Source of the DNA: Lingula anatina
Taxonomy: Eukaryota > Brachiopoda > Lingulata > Lingulida > Lingulidae
Direction: 5' to 3'
DNA: 44,395 nucleotides
Assembly: GCF_001039355.2 (NCBI RefSeq)
Contig: NW_019773559.1
Span: forward strand, 1 to 44,395
Shown here piece after piece: positions 13,901 through 25,800 of this stretch; the first letter of the stretch is position 1; every line of letters starts with the position of its first letter. The notes under the pieces were generated by a model, which saw only the letters and a program-made list of their open reading frames with translations, was not told the origin of the DNA and did no database searches. The position numbers and the translations under genes were made by a program.

Positions 13901-16900
13901 CATTTGTATACGACACTGCCATCTTGTGGCAGAATGGTATTGGTGCCGAAGATGGTTCATCAGAACTTCAAGGTAAAATAAAATTTCTTATGATCTTATT
14001 TTAAAAGTTCTCAGATATTTATTTATACACACTCACGCACGCACGCACGCACACACACACACACACACACATTGTTTTCCCCATATTGAAATAAACATAT
14101 CTTTTTTACTTATTTAATCCAGGTTTTCTGTATCCAACCAGTATGCGTATAAGAAAAGATGGCCGTCTTGCTGTAAATTTTAGAACAGAAGCCAGATTCA
14201 GAGGGCAATATGTGTTGAGTCATCCAGGTAACTAGCTTTAAAAGATATTTCATGTTATAGAGTAACAATTTAATTTGTCTATTAGTTAGATGGACAGTTA
14301 CTTATGTGTGGACAACTGACATATTTTTAAAGAGGAGAGTAGAATCATTAAATAACAGCATTACCATTCCAGTTTTCTCATAACATTTAATCTGATAATA
14401 TTAATCTCCATTAAGACCTACTTTTCTGTCTAATTACCTGTAATTTTTTTCTTTAAAATTCTTGTCAATTTTGTCCATTTTCTTGTGGTAGAGGTTGGCT
14501 TATGGTATATGTTGTGATAGAGGATATTTTTTTGGGGGGCTTTTATTGGTGCCCACCCTTTCAAGTTAATGTTATTCAGGGGCAGATCCAGAGATATTTT
14601 CTGACAGTCTTCCAAATTATCTTTACAAGTTTGTTGATCTGTCCTCCAATTTTGACTGAAAATATTCTGGGAAGACCCAGAAGACGACCTCCCTCCGCCA
14701 CTGTATATTGATGTTATATCATCCTGTGTATTCACTATTCACCAGGCACCAGTCTGACTTCCATGGTGATGTCAGCAGTCAATCCTGATCTCACTTTTAC
14801 CTTGGAACTTCTGAGAAGTGAACCAACCTTTGAACAACCTGAACAAACATGGGAGTTTGTGTCAGATTATGCTGTAAGTTAACACTGTAATTATTGAAAT
14901 ATATCTCCAATTTTCTTTATTCGATAAAGATTGTGGTGGGACAACTTTTTGCATGTTTCTTTTATGGTTTCCATTTATACATGAAGAGCATTGAGTGTTA
15001 CCTTGTAGAAAATACCACTGGCACTGATGAAAACCACATATCATTCAAAATTTTTAAAAATCATGATTTTGATAAGAAGACAATTTCTTATTACAGGTTC
15101 GTGACTACTCAGGGAAGTACACCATAAAGCTGATTCCTTGCACCACCCCCCTGGACCAAGAGTACGCCCTCCCAGTCGTTTGTAACCCTCGTCAGCCTAT
15201 GAACTTTGACCTGGATATAAGATTCCAGCAGATTAGTGATCCCGTGCCTGCCGAGTTCAGTCTCAATACCAACTTTCATCTGCTGCGGAAGAAGGCCCTT
15301 TGGCTGTCTGATGGTTCCATGGGGTTTGGAGAGGATTCCGATGCTGCTTTTGGACAAGGTATGGAAACAAATTGATAATTAACTTCAGTAAATTGTTATA
15401 ATTGTGATATTGCAAAATATTTAAAAATTGTTTAAATTTTAATGTTTGTCAGGTTGTGTTCTTGAAGTAATATTTGCATTCATATAAGTTTAAAACTTTC
15501 CTGTCTCTCTCAGGTGACAAGATATATGGAAGAATAATGGTGGACTCAGTTCAGAACCTTGGTGATTCTTTTAACTTGAACATTGAGAAAGTATTCATAT
15601 GTACTGGCAAGGACGGGTATATTCCTAAATATGACCCTGCCAATGAGGAATATGGTTGTGTGGCAGACTCACCAAACTTACAGCAGACATTTAGAATACT
15701 GGTGAGTTTTACTGATATGAGTCAATGAAAATAAACCTATTTTGTTTGTTTGTTTGTTTGTTATGTAGACACTTCAGTAATGCACAAGTTTGTCTCTGGA
15801 AAAGCAGAAGTCCGGTTAAAATAAAATTCTCAACAATATTTCATATATCACAATAGGAATAAAATAAAGATGTAATGCTGAATTTATAACATAACTATCA
15901 GTAAGTAAGCCTAGTATTAGATATATTTTTGTCCTCTTGTGATATCACTTAACTGGATAAATCAGAACAAGCACTCTCTCAATTTCACATACAGTGTTCC
16001 TTCTTTTTCACTCACTGATGTTTGATATTCTCTTACAGGACAAAGGTGCTCCAAACACTATCTCCCCTACATTCAGAGACATCCCCTTCAATGCAAGGCT
16101 GGCAGTAGATGACCCCTCAGCAGTGAACCTTGTACTGCAACCAGGATCTGATGGGTTTAGCCTGGATGCCAAACCTCTATTCAAGGCAAGATCTTTTGTT
16201 CCTTAAACTTCCTTATTTGGGAGCAAAACTTTTTAGTTCCATCTTAAACTTTAAATAATTTGAGTGAGTTCATGAAATGACGAAATGTTTTCATTAATTT
16301 AAAATGTCTTTTAATTGTTTTATAAGTGATGAAATATTTTGATGAATTGAAATTCTCTTTTAACTGTTGTGTATTTTGTATTGTATTTTAGGTGGACTCA
16401 GGAAGACAGTGGTTTGTCCACGCCATTTACACTGTGCGTTCCATGGAAAACTCACGAAACGGCATTGGAAAACGAAGCATCACGTACCACAGCATTTCAG
16501 GCATTCATTCGTCTTTAGAAACAATGGTGGAAGAGGTGTTACACACACGAAGAAAACGTGCAATAGAAGACACTAAAAATATTGGCCAAAGTAATAACAG
16601 GGGAACAAATATGGTGAAAATATCACTGAACTTTACAGCTAAAGCGGAGGACAATAATTTGCAAGGAAACACTGAAGTTGGAACATCTGTTTTAAATACT
16701 GAACCAGCCAGCACACCCATAATACCAATTATTATTGCAGTTGTTCTGTTCCTTGTTTTATGCATAATTATTATCGTAATTGTCATCGTTGTTGGAAGAA
16801 AGAAAAAAGAAAAAAAGAAATCTCTCAGTAATGGAGTCACTGTCCCCATTGGGAATGGCAAGAGTAGAGTGTATGATCCTAAATATCAGAATAATAATGA

Positions 16901-16916
16901 CAGCTCAGAAGTATAG
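1903..16916 (+). CDS. FREM2: FRAS1-related extracellular matrix protein 2-like (C-terminal 1,422 residues, 5' partial)
   Basis: FRAS1/FREM proteins are huge basement-membrane proteins that join epithelium to the underlying matrix. Twenty-three exons fit in frame: 1903-2049, 2736-2816, 3404-3553, 3909-4034, 4348-4596, 5529-5678, 6264-6473, 7542-7739, 8021-8188, 9894-10082, 10423-10553, 11099-11251, 11673-11880, 12222-12386, 12725-13019, 13484-13583, 13777-13972, 14123-14227, 14746-14873, 15097-15358, 15514-15701, 16039-16185, 16392-16916 (stop TAG at the end). They encode five Calx-beta domains, then the conserved C-terminal ectodomain with blocks such as [41 protein letters not shown] and [10 protein letters not shown], then a membrane helix and a short tail. 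The long ectodomain match and the membrane helix favour FREM2 over FREM1, which ends in a lectin domain; FRAS1 is the next possibility. The CSPG repeats and signal peptide lie outside the window. One junction uses a GC donor. Confidence 0.95.
4620..4677. repeat. (TG)n-rich microsatellite
   Basis: A TG run of about nine units is followed by CA- and TGCA-rich alternating purine-pyrimidine sequence and another TG run, starting 24 bp after the FREM2 donor at 4597. Such alternating sequence can form Z-DNA. Other short TG/CA runs lie at 14036-14070, 33618-33660, 40665-40680, 41026-41060 and 42610-42646. Confidence 0.85.
8200..8377. mobile_element. MITE-like element, family A, copy 1
   Basis: About 178 bp bounded by imperfect terminal inverted repeats of roughly 50 bp, both beginning CACATTCACAACAG when read inward. 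It encodes no protein. It starts only 11 bp after the 5' splice site of the FREM2 exon ending at 8188. Two related copies lie at 25136 and about 30650. No clear target-site duplication could be seen, so the superfamily is unassigned. Confidence 0.75.
13232..13394. repeat. Degenerate 27-bp tandem repeat, about six units
   Basis: Within the FREM2 intron 13020-13483, units of 27 bp follow each other without gaps, starting at 13260, 13287, 13314, 13341 and about 13368, with a further diverged unit before 13260. The shared pattern begins TT(T/C)AGTT and ends AGTG(C/T)AGAAG. Units differ at several positions, so the array is old. It is intronic; no coding role is suggested. Confidence 0.75.
14577..14703. 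mobile_element. MITE-like element, family B (hAT-like ends), copy 1
   Basis: About 127 bp in the FREM2 intron 14228-14745. It begins CAGGGGCAGATCCAGAG, and its right end read backwards begins CAGTGGCGGAGGGAGG, giving short inverted ends of the CAGGGGCGGATCCAG type common on non-autonomous hAT elements. The interior TTTCTGACAGTCTTCCAA is shared with the copy at 32269. There is no coding capacity. A clean 8-bp target duplication was not seen. Confidence 0.65.
16186..16391 (+). other. FREM2: GC-AG intron of FREM2
   Basis: The exon ending TTCAAG at 16185 is followed by GCAAGA, with no GT donor nearby that keeps the frame. The acceptor TTTTAG ends at 16391. The junction is phase 0 and joins LDAKPLFK to VDSGRQWF, which matches the uninterrupted order in the protein family. 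AAG|GCAAG is the usual form of the minor GC donor class. Confidence 0.8.
16392..16916 (+). other. FREM2: FREM2 last coding exon: basic cleavage-like site, membrane helix, PDZ-ligand tail
   Basis: This exon encodes 174 residues plus the stop. The first part ([12 protein letters not shown], then [11 protein letters not shown]) continues the conserved FREM2 ectodomain. A tetrabasic RRKR lies at 16548-16559, followed by a polar stretch with an N-F-T glycosylation sequon. A helix of about 25 hydrophobic residues spans roughly 16719-16793. A basic stop-transfer GRKKKEKKK follows, and the cytoplasmic tail of about 40 residues ends S-S-E-V. That end fits a class I PDZ ligand, as in vertebrate FRAS1 and FREM2, whose tails bind GRIP1. 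The RRKR lies outside the membrane and matches the furin consensus; cleavage is inferred. Confidence 0.88.
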
Positions 16917-18201
16917 GCAGACATTTGCTTTTTTTATGTGCAAACACTGCTGTTATTGTAGATGTTGTTGTCACCAGAACCTGTCTTCATTGCCAAAGTA
17001 CCCAACATTTTTATAACAACTGTATCTGAAAAATGGGGACACTGTTTTGCATTTAATTGTTTAGAGTGTCATATTTCTTGTTGCATCAGTGGAAATCAGA
17101 ATCGGTGTTTTGCATGAATCTTGGTGTCATTTGTATAGGTCAAAGAATCAAATGGTGTGTTCAAAAATTAGCCCACAGGAAAGCCTCTAATAATCAGCAG
17201 AGATTTGGCTTTATTACAGCTCTGTGTATTAGAGTTTGAAAAGTTGCTGGTTTATTTCACATTTTTAAATGTTTTTTTTTTAAGAGAGGGTAGTCTACTT
17301 TTATTTAGGGTGCTCTGTTCCAGTTCTGTTATATGTAACAAGGAGATTTTTACTGTTCTACTAGACAAGATGACAGGCCAGATTCTTTCAGAAGCTTTGT
17401 CACTTGTTTTTCAGTATACATTTAACTATAATGCATTTTTTACAATGATGACTTGGAAAGTCTCATCTCCTTCAAATTTGTCATACATACAATTTCACAT
17501 TGGATTCAGTATTTAATTATTTTACATCTGTTACAGTTTTCTTATCTATTGTTACTTTTTTTGTCAAAAGTTCCCAAGTTATTAATGCAAGATAACATCC
17601 AAGATTCACAGGTGTCTGTATATAAAGAAACATCACCACACTGTTTTTAAATTCACACTTGCAGTACTACATGGAATTCCTTATGCAGAACAGTATGGAT
17701 CTTGCTAGTCTTTTTTACTGTCATACTTAAAAAAGAAATGTTACTTTACTAGTCTAGTGTTTTATTTGTGTTCACTGCTAAGCACTGCCTTGCAAAATGT
17801 TATTAAAGAACAGTTTTAAGGTGATCATGGTTGTAAATCAAGACCATGTGCTCACGAAGGTCTCTGCAAGAAGACATCAAAGATGGCGTTCAAGTTTTTT
17901 TTTTTTTATGTTTTGAGATTTGATCTCATTTTAATCAATATTTTAAGCAATCAGACTTTATCTTCTTGTTCTCGATTAGAACAGGCATTATGACAAAAGT
18001 TAGGTTATTGGTATTATAATTGTAGAACTTTGATCATTGTATAACAGTGTGAATTAGACAAAATGATTGTTATAGATATTATATATTAGTGGATTCCTAC
18101 ACTGCCCATTTCGTTAAATGTCTCAAGTTCTTATAATGTATTATATGATTTTATGACCAAAGCTCTTTAAGCATTTTTATGTTGCAGCTACAGTAGGTTT
18201 A

Positions 18202-18207
18202 AATAAA
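18202..18207 (+). terminator. Candidate poly(A) signal for FREM2
   Basis: AATAAA about 1.29 kb after the FREM2 stop, the first canonical hexamer I found downstream. An ATTAAA at 17802-17807 is the earlier alternative, and a cluster of AATAAA near 19.7 kb a later one. The real site cannot be decided from sequence alone. Confidence 0.4.
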
Positions 18208-18920
18208 TCATTGGCGTAACATTGCTTTGGTTCCTACACACATCACCAATTGACTTTAAAAAATCATTAAATAATTACGATGATATCTGAATGGTGGGTG
18301 TGTGTTGCCAAGATTGCAGAGACGCCATATTGGTTTATTTTGAAGTTGTTGATTCATTATGGTGGCTCATATAAAGCCCACAGTGATTAAAACATACACG
18401 GTGCCTGAACAAAAATTGCTTGGCTTGTATCACGACTTGTATCAAGATGTGTTTGGGAAACAAGTTTCTGTGCCTTATTCGATTATGAATACTTGTGTAT
18501 TCAGTTATTAAAATGTCTGCATTTTAATGTGAAGATGGGGTGCCGTAGTTGCATGTTATCTATCTGCAAGAAAACCAGTCAGCATCATTATAGAATTTGT
18601 CTAAGCACACAATTTTGTCATAAAATATTATCTTAATTATATTTTCAATCGCCTTTGAGTATGCATCCAGCTTCACTTGTAAAGAAATTTGAACTGACTG
18701 GGTAAAAATATTCTATCAGATTGTCTTTGTTTGGTGTTGAATTTTTAACTAGTAGACATCCAGAAGCCTTGCAGACATACCTTACTGAAATTAATATCTT
18801 ATAGCTGATGTCATATACAAGAATACTGTGTGTAGCCAGTCATAATCTGTTCACCTGGTGATGTCATCTGGTATAGTGTAAGTTAAAGCTGCTCAGAATG
18901 CGCCTTTAGTTTAGAAGGGA

Positions 18921-18963
18921 CTCCCCTCCAAATGTCGTGTTTCAGGACATCGTTGGGGGGGGG
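18921..18963. other. GC-rich stem-loop
   Basis: The left arm CTCCCCTCCAAATGTC pairs with GACATCGTTGGGGGGG across a nine-base loop, interrupted by a small internal bulge. It sits alone in AT-rich DNA between FREM2 and MAN1B1. It may be part of the FREM2 3' UTR if the distal poly(A) sites are used. Confidence 0.5.
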
Positions 18964-21499
18964 ATATACCCTTTAAGTTGTAGTAACAGGAGTCTTTGAA
19001 GGCTTTTTCGCTTACAAATAGTTATTCTTATTAAACATGCACATATATTGTATAATGTTTTCCAGTGTATTTGTTGATGTGTAATAGCATATTCCCTCCA
19101 ATTATGTAGAATGTTTGTAATTTTTATATCTAATGGAATATAAAACATAGGCCATATAATGAGTGATATTAATTTGCTCTTTAAGTGCAGTTTAGTTTAA
19201 TTAAATCTGATTAGTTTTATTGATAATGTACAAAACCATCCCTATTGTGAAGTAATATTATTAAGCAGTATTAAATACTGCTCAGAGAATAAAATGACAG
19301 AGAAACATTGTAATTATGACCAGTTGAGCTGTGTATTGATTTTTAAATCTCAAACTACCCTTTGTCTACTCATTGATGCCTTGCATGACAATAATATTGG
19401 TCCACAATACTCAAATGTATACTTCCCCATAAGTTTCATGCATGTACAAATTTGAGTAGGGTTATGAAAATAATTTTTCACTTTTTTTTGACCAAGTAAA
19501 ATATTTCTCTTTGTAAATATTTAAATATTTGTGAGTGTGTTTTGCATATGTGCACGTCAGTCCACGTCAGCACCCATGACTATTTGGTAAAATTCCATCC
19601 AAATCCTGAACAAAATGGGTTGACTAGTTGCTAAGAGATATAAATCAACAAGAACAAGTCATGTTTTTTTATGAATAAAAATAACTTTATATCTACAATA
19701 AACAATTATCTAGTGTCAACATATCAAATAAAAACCATTCTACCCAAATACTTAGGAGAAGGTACAAGATTACATCTCTCTCCCCACTTTCCTTAGCTAT
19801 TTCACATATCGTAGATCACATTGTAAATGAAATGCAGGGCCTATACACCCACAGACATAGACCCAAAGACTTGTCCTCCCTAGTAAAATTGTCTATACAG
19901 GAAATAGTTTACAAATTGTCTTTTCCAAGATTACAAAATCATTTTGAATGACACTATGGTAATCACAGTTCAAAGCCAGACAAACCAATTTTAATATCTC
20001 TAATTGATAGAAGCATCAGAAAGGAGTGACGGGTATCACTTTCCCTTATACATATATCATTTTTAAATGAAGACCTACTGGCCACATTAATGCCGGGAGT
20101 ATCACTTTGCTAGAAAGAAAATACATTTTGAATCTCAAATTATCCAATTTTCTCAAAAACAAGTGCACCCTCATGACCGAAATTCATAATAAAAAGAATA
20201 ATTTCAGCCATTTTAACAGATCAGAAGCAAGCAGTGAATATTGCAGACTTGATGAAAACCTTTTTTTTTCTATCTCAAAAGCCTACCATATCTATTACTT
20301 TTTTTCTAATGAAATCTGAATCTAACAGCTGGTACAATAGTAGTCTTCTCATGTAGGAAATATTAACAACAAAAACGGAAATATAAAAAACATTTTGTTC
20401 ACTAAGGCAACCGGGCTCATTTACCTACCTATCTAATTGTTTCTATCTACAATTATACCTAGATCTACGTAATTCCTTCACTGAAGGAGTCTGTATGAAC
20501 GCGAACACCTTAGTTCCTAAGCCTCTGGCTATTCCTGATCACCATTAAACCACAGTCAACTAGTTAATTGTCTTATACTTCTAGGACTAGATCTGTATCA
20601 GATTCAAGTGCCCTTTTGTCATAATTGATGCAAATTTTGTCAGAAAATGCATGAAACACAGGCATTATAACATTCATCTATATTTAGAGTACTTAACTCC
20701 TTGACGGAAGATAATAAATCCAACATTTAAGTGCACGTCCCGTGTCCATTTATTTACCTTATAACTATCACTGGACTAGTGACTTGTATTGATATTTACC
20801 TTTTATTACTCTGTTGTTGGTTCAACAATCCTTTTTGTCATAACTGATACAAATTTCTATGTAAATACATCAAACATGGGGGGAATCTTACCATTTGTGG
20901 TTATACAGCCAAATAATTAATTCCCTCACTCTAGCATTTTAGTTTACCTAACAACCAGTAATCACAGTATCAGATCAGATCACTAACTTGAATCTCTTGA
21001 CATGCTTTGTTTTTTCAAAAATTTCCTTATCTGAATTTTTTGGTATAATATTTCGATTGCCATTATTTTATCATCACTGATACACCATTGTCAATACTAT
21101 CATACAAAAATATTGCCTGGAGAATAACTTCAGCTGAATTTGAACTCTTATTTAACTGATGTCTATCTAAATTGCAATACAGTATTACTGTACAACATAG
21201 TGCAGAAAAAATGTATTTTTAGAGAGGTTCATGGGGTGTCAACGGCAAACCTCTTTGGAAGAGATATTATAATACAGATACTAGACAGCAAAGCTGGCAC
21301 ATAATCAATTTTTCAAAAAATCCAGACACTTTCCAGTACATAGCAAAAAAAAAAATGCATAGAAAGTGTCACAGGAGAATGTAAATTTGGTTTGAAAGAA
21401 ATGTTGTTAACAATTTCTTTCTATCAACAGTTCTTAAAAGCATTTGAAAACATGATGAATACTGCTTAAAATGAAAGACTAACGACAATTTAATTTTTT

Positions 21500-22583
21500 T
21501 CACAAAGAAGAATAAATAGGCAATGGATGAGCTTCTGTATTAAACACATACTTATCTAACGGTATTAGTTTTGGGTCATCACTAAATAATAAATAAAAGT
21601 ATTTCAAAGTCTCCCCAAGAAAGAAACTTTCCATCTTGTTTCTTGGTCTTGGGTTACGCACGTCCATGACGTTACTAATAGATGTGTAGCCTTCTTCTAG
21701 TTTTGTGTATTTCTCAAAAGCTAGGAAAATTTTCCATCCCCACTCTCTATATTTTTTGTCTCCAGTAAATCTATACATGTAAAACAAACTCTCCACTGTC
21801 TCTGGCCTCAGGAGATTGTGGCGATCAGCTGGCTGTAATATAAAGAGACATTGGTACATTCTTGTATAATAGACTATAATAGAGATATTATTAATAACTC
21901 CCTAATATTAATAAGCATGGGATTAACAAGGCAAATATTTTGTTTAAATATTTTTTTTTTTATTTGGCAAATATTTTGTTAAAATATTTTTTATTTACCA
22001 AGACATTTCTTAGTGAACAAAATTCTGTATTTTCAACTGAAATAAGCCCATCTTTTTTTTCAAAGGCATTGAGATGGGAAATATTTTTTTTCAAAATTTA
22101 CACTTATTTATTATTTAAGGTAGAAAAAATTTACCTTGACAATAATATCATCAGGTGCTCCAGGAGCCTGGTTGAAGTAGGCAATCTCAGGACTCAACCC
22201 TGTGGGCATTTTCTCATACATCTGGTAACAAGTATATAGTAATTTCTTGGCCAACTCCATGTGTTGAGGATCAAGACCATTGATATGACCTAGAGCTAAT
22301 GTTCCTGGTAAAAAGCAGACTAGATGGTCCTGAAAATGTTGAAAATATAGGCATTGATATGTAATTGTAAAACAAAAGCAGAAATATGTTCATGTCATTA
22401 GTTTATGGACTTTTTAAAAGCTAACAGGACAAAAACATTTCAGCTTGTGTTCTATAATTATCATCTATGATTCATCTACCATGCCAAGGAACATTTTAAC
22501 TCTAAGACATTGCATCTAAGATATTTTTGCTCTTAGACTAATGAAAGACATTTAGTTTATAAATGATGGAGACAGTGTTACTT

Positions 22584-22627
<44 letters not shown>

Positions 22628-22841
22628 CAACAATGTGTTGTCTCCTCACCATTTTAGGACTGAACATTGACCCAGATAGCAGCTCCCCTACATATGTCAA
22701 CTTGTTAGGTTCAGTAAGTCTGACTAGATGCTTCTTTATACCCTCCACGGATTCCACATAATCATCTTTCACCCTGGAAATAAACGGAAGAAGGCATTTT
22801 ATTATGTGGAGTATGGAAAGCTACTATATTGGTAACTTTTT

Positions 22842-22885
<44 letters not shown>

Positions 22886-25800
22886 TCTTAGGAAACCTGG
22901 GTAAGTACACACTGCTAGCTCAGCAGCAAATGAGATGAATACAAAGTTTGATGTTAAGCTGCAGAACTGAAATAAAATTCAGATGTCAACAAAATTATCA
23001 GCAGAATTAATTGTTGGCACACTGGGCTATCCTTCTCTGTCTAGTAGTAGTGAAGTGACCCCCTGTCCAACAAATGTGAAGTGAAGTGAAGTGAGCCAAG
23101 TAGCGGAGAAGTGGAAGGTTTATATAGTGTACCCTGCTGGTAGGGTGTCCACAGGCAAAACTGTTCACTTTAATACAGGTAACACTGAACAAGTAACAAT
23201 GAAATGAACTCAGTAAAAACTTCTTTCGAACCGCCCCTAATCTCCCTGGCAACGGGCCTGAATTCTAATATTTCAGTTACTTACATATCATAGGTTTTCC
23301 CACTCTGCACCCACATTTTCAGCAGATATTCATAGTAACTGTCCCCTCTGGCACCCAGTGTAATGGTGCCTGAAGACCTGAGATTCCCAGTCCTAGCATT
23401 TATGAAAATCGGCACCAGACCATCTTTCTTGGGCAGACCATGGACGTGTTTTGTGACTTCATCAGCAGCCAGCTGTAAATCAAGCATAATTTTACTATTA
23501 GTTTCAATATTATAACTTAAACTTCACGAAAGATGGAAATGGGAAACTTGCATAAGAATCAACCTTTTTTATGCAAAGTGAAAATATAAGAAATACAGGT
23601 CATAAAGCATGTATTTATATGGTGCTTATCTCTTTGGCAGGCAATTGGTAAGAAATCAGAAACCTTCAGAACAATGTTGAAGACATTTATTTAAATCTAA
23701 TCGTAACATTGCAGTTATACCCATATCAAATCAGTTTTTATAACTAAACTCAGTGGGTTCCTGAGAACACCTTTCATCTAACTGTACAGCTTTCAATGCT
23801 ACAGATGGATTACATTCTTTAGCAGAGCAGTGGGAACAAGCTGAGATGTTATGGATGGTTGGCTCAACTTTTCAAGAGAACACAAACATACTTCAATCAA
23901 TCAATCAATAAATCAATTATCAATCAATCATTTCAACTGAAGTCAACCATCTCCACCATCAATTAAGCATCAGCATAACTAGATTTCCAGACCCTGCGGT
24001 CCTCCACGAGACTGGCAATCTCAGTTGTATTCTGTAAACATACTTACAGCATACTTAGGATCTCCAGTTATCTTGCTGAGATCACGGAACTCCAGCTGTA
24101 TGGTGGTCACCTCCGAGGTGCTGCTGTCGGGGCCCCACCTGGGGGGGTGCGCCTTGTGGGTCTTCAGGTTGACGTCAGAGAAGGGCACCTTGGACCCGCT
24201 GCCAAAGGCTGGCAGGAGTCTGTCCCCTAAATCTCTCTGTTGTAAACAAAGTTGATAAAAAATTTTTTACATGGTAATGAATATTTTCAAATAGTGAATC
24301 CCTGAGATTTTCAGATTCCTTTTTTTTTTCTTTGTAATATCCTTTATCTCTCTATTATAAACAAGATTTGTAAATTATCTTCAGACAGTAATGAATACTT
24401 CCAAAGTAGTGGTATATTATTCGTTACATCACCTACATAACAAAAAATATCTTTTAATAATAGACAAAAATGAAACCTGCTAGTTCAAGTATAATGAAGA
24501 ACAGATTAAAATGAAAAAAGTTCTAGTAAACATTTAAATCAGAAGAAAAAACTCATGGTCTCACATTGCTATAGCACATTCACAGAAATAACTGAGATAA
24601 GGAAATGCTGACTATTCCACTCACAGCTTTATCTAAAAACATCTGGTCCTTTGTCAAGTGATAAGCACTGAGAAATCCACCCAGAACTCGAATAGTGCAC
24701 TCAAATAGGTTGACATCCCGGTTCACATCAAGGGACATTTCATTGGCAACCCAGTCTCTGGCCTCCTTGAATTCTGAAAAAATAAGGGTTATATCAGTAA
24801 TGGCAGCCCACCATGTTAATATGGCTTGAAAAAAAAAAACAGCTCAAAGTATCTAAAATCACCTTGCGAATCAATGTAGTGACAAATTACTCCACTCACC
24901 TTCTTTTAATCCCATAATATACATTGTGTCCAAAGAATCAATCAGAGTAAGTCCCACACCAAACCACTCTTCAAAATCTTTAGAAATGGGCCTCAGCTGG
25001 TCGTGACCCCAGGCATACTTCTTGTAAGCTTTCCAGGCATGTCTGAATGCATCAACCACTGCTTTCTGCTGATTGTTTTTAGGACCTTGAATAAACCACA
25101 ATAAAGGTGTCGATTAATTTACCCTCAACTAAAGCCACATTCACAACCAATATTGACCCGTGGACTAACAGATCCCCGGATCGAATATGGCTGACCTACT
25201 TGATTCACAGGGAATCTATTCAGTGTCTATCAGAGAATTATGGGGCAAACTTTCAAGTGGGTGTTCTGTATACGCCCTAAGAAATAAAAATACTAAGAAA
25301 TTAACAAAAGAAGAACATAAGATAACCATGACAAACAAATAATTGGAATTTTTTACAGTATTAACATCATTTTTAAATCTGGATTTGTGTATTATTACAT
25401 CAAAGCTACTTAGAATCACTCTGAAAGTTTTAAGTCTCACCAGAGAAGGGATCTCCATCAGTTTGCACTGGGGCAGGAGAGACATATTTGGCTTCAACTT
25501 TGCCTTTAACATCATTAGTATCAGCTTCCTTTTTGTCCTTGAAACATTAAAAATAGATGCAAATCATGGTTAATATTCTACTAATCAAGACCAATGAGAT
25601 ATTGTAAGGTATTACCTCCAAATATTTCAATAAATCATTGTATATTTTACATTAACTACATACTTACTAGTAACTAAATAAATGCAATATCCTCCCATTT
25701 AAAATAGGCATACCATTTCTGTGTCAAGTATAAAAATGGCAGTTCAAAATGAAATAATTATTTTAACAGGACACTTTTTTCTTGTAATCATAAATTTATT

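Larger units (their letters stand above)
16917..21499. other. FREM2 3' UTR, intergenic DNA and MAN1B1 3' region
   Basis: No coding exon was recognised between the FREM2 stop and the MAN1B1 stop; the two genes converge. FREM2 transcript ends could use ATTAAA at 17802 or AATAAA at 18202, or the cluster of AATAAA at 19674, 19697 and 19727. For MAN1B1, read on the minus strand, TTTATT at 20749-20754 and 20802-20807 are candidate signals. A strong stem-loop lies at 18921-18963. The sequence is otherwise AT-rich and featureless. Confidence 0.5.

Noticed and set aside
14430-14735. Minus-strand frame of 101 codons
   Set aside because: Much of it is the family B MITE-like element; no transposase motif is visible.
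16505-16861. Minus-strand frame of 118 codons
   Set aside because: It is antisense to the last FREM2 exon, and its hydrophobic run simply mirrors the coding sequence of the membrane helix and tail.
1903-16916. Assignment as FREM1 or FREM3
   Set aside because: FREM1 ends in a C-type lectin domain, absent here. The membrane helix and PDZ-type tail fit FREM2 or FRAS1, and the C-terminal ectodomain blocks read closest to FREM2.
17870-17900. YY1-like AAGATGGCG motif in the FREM2 3' region
   Set aside because: A single short match in a non-promoter setting is expected by chance.
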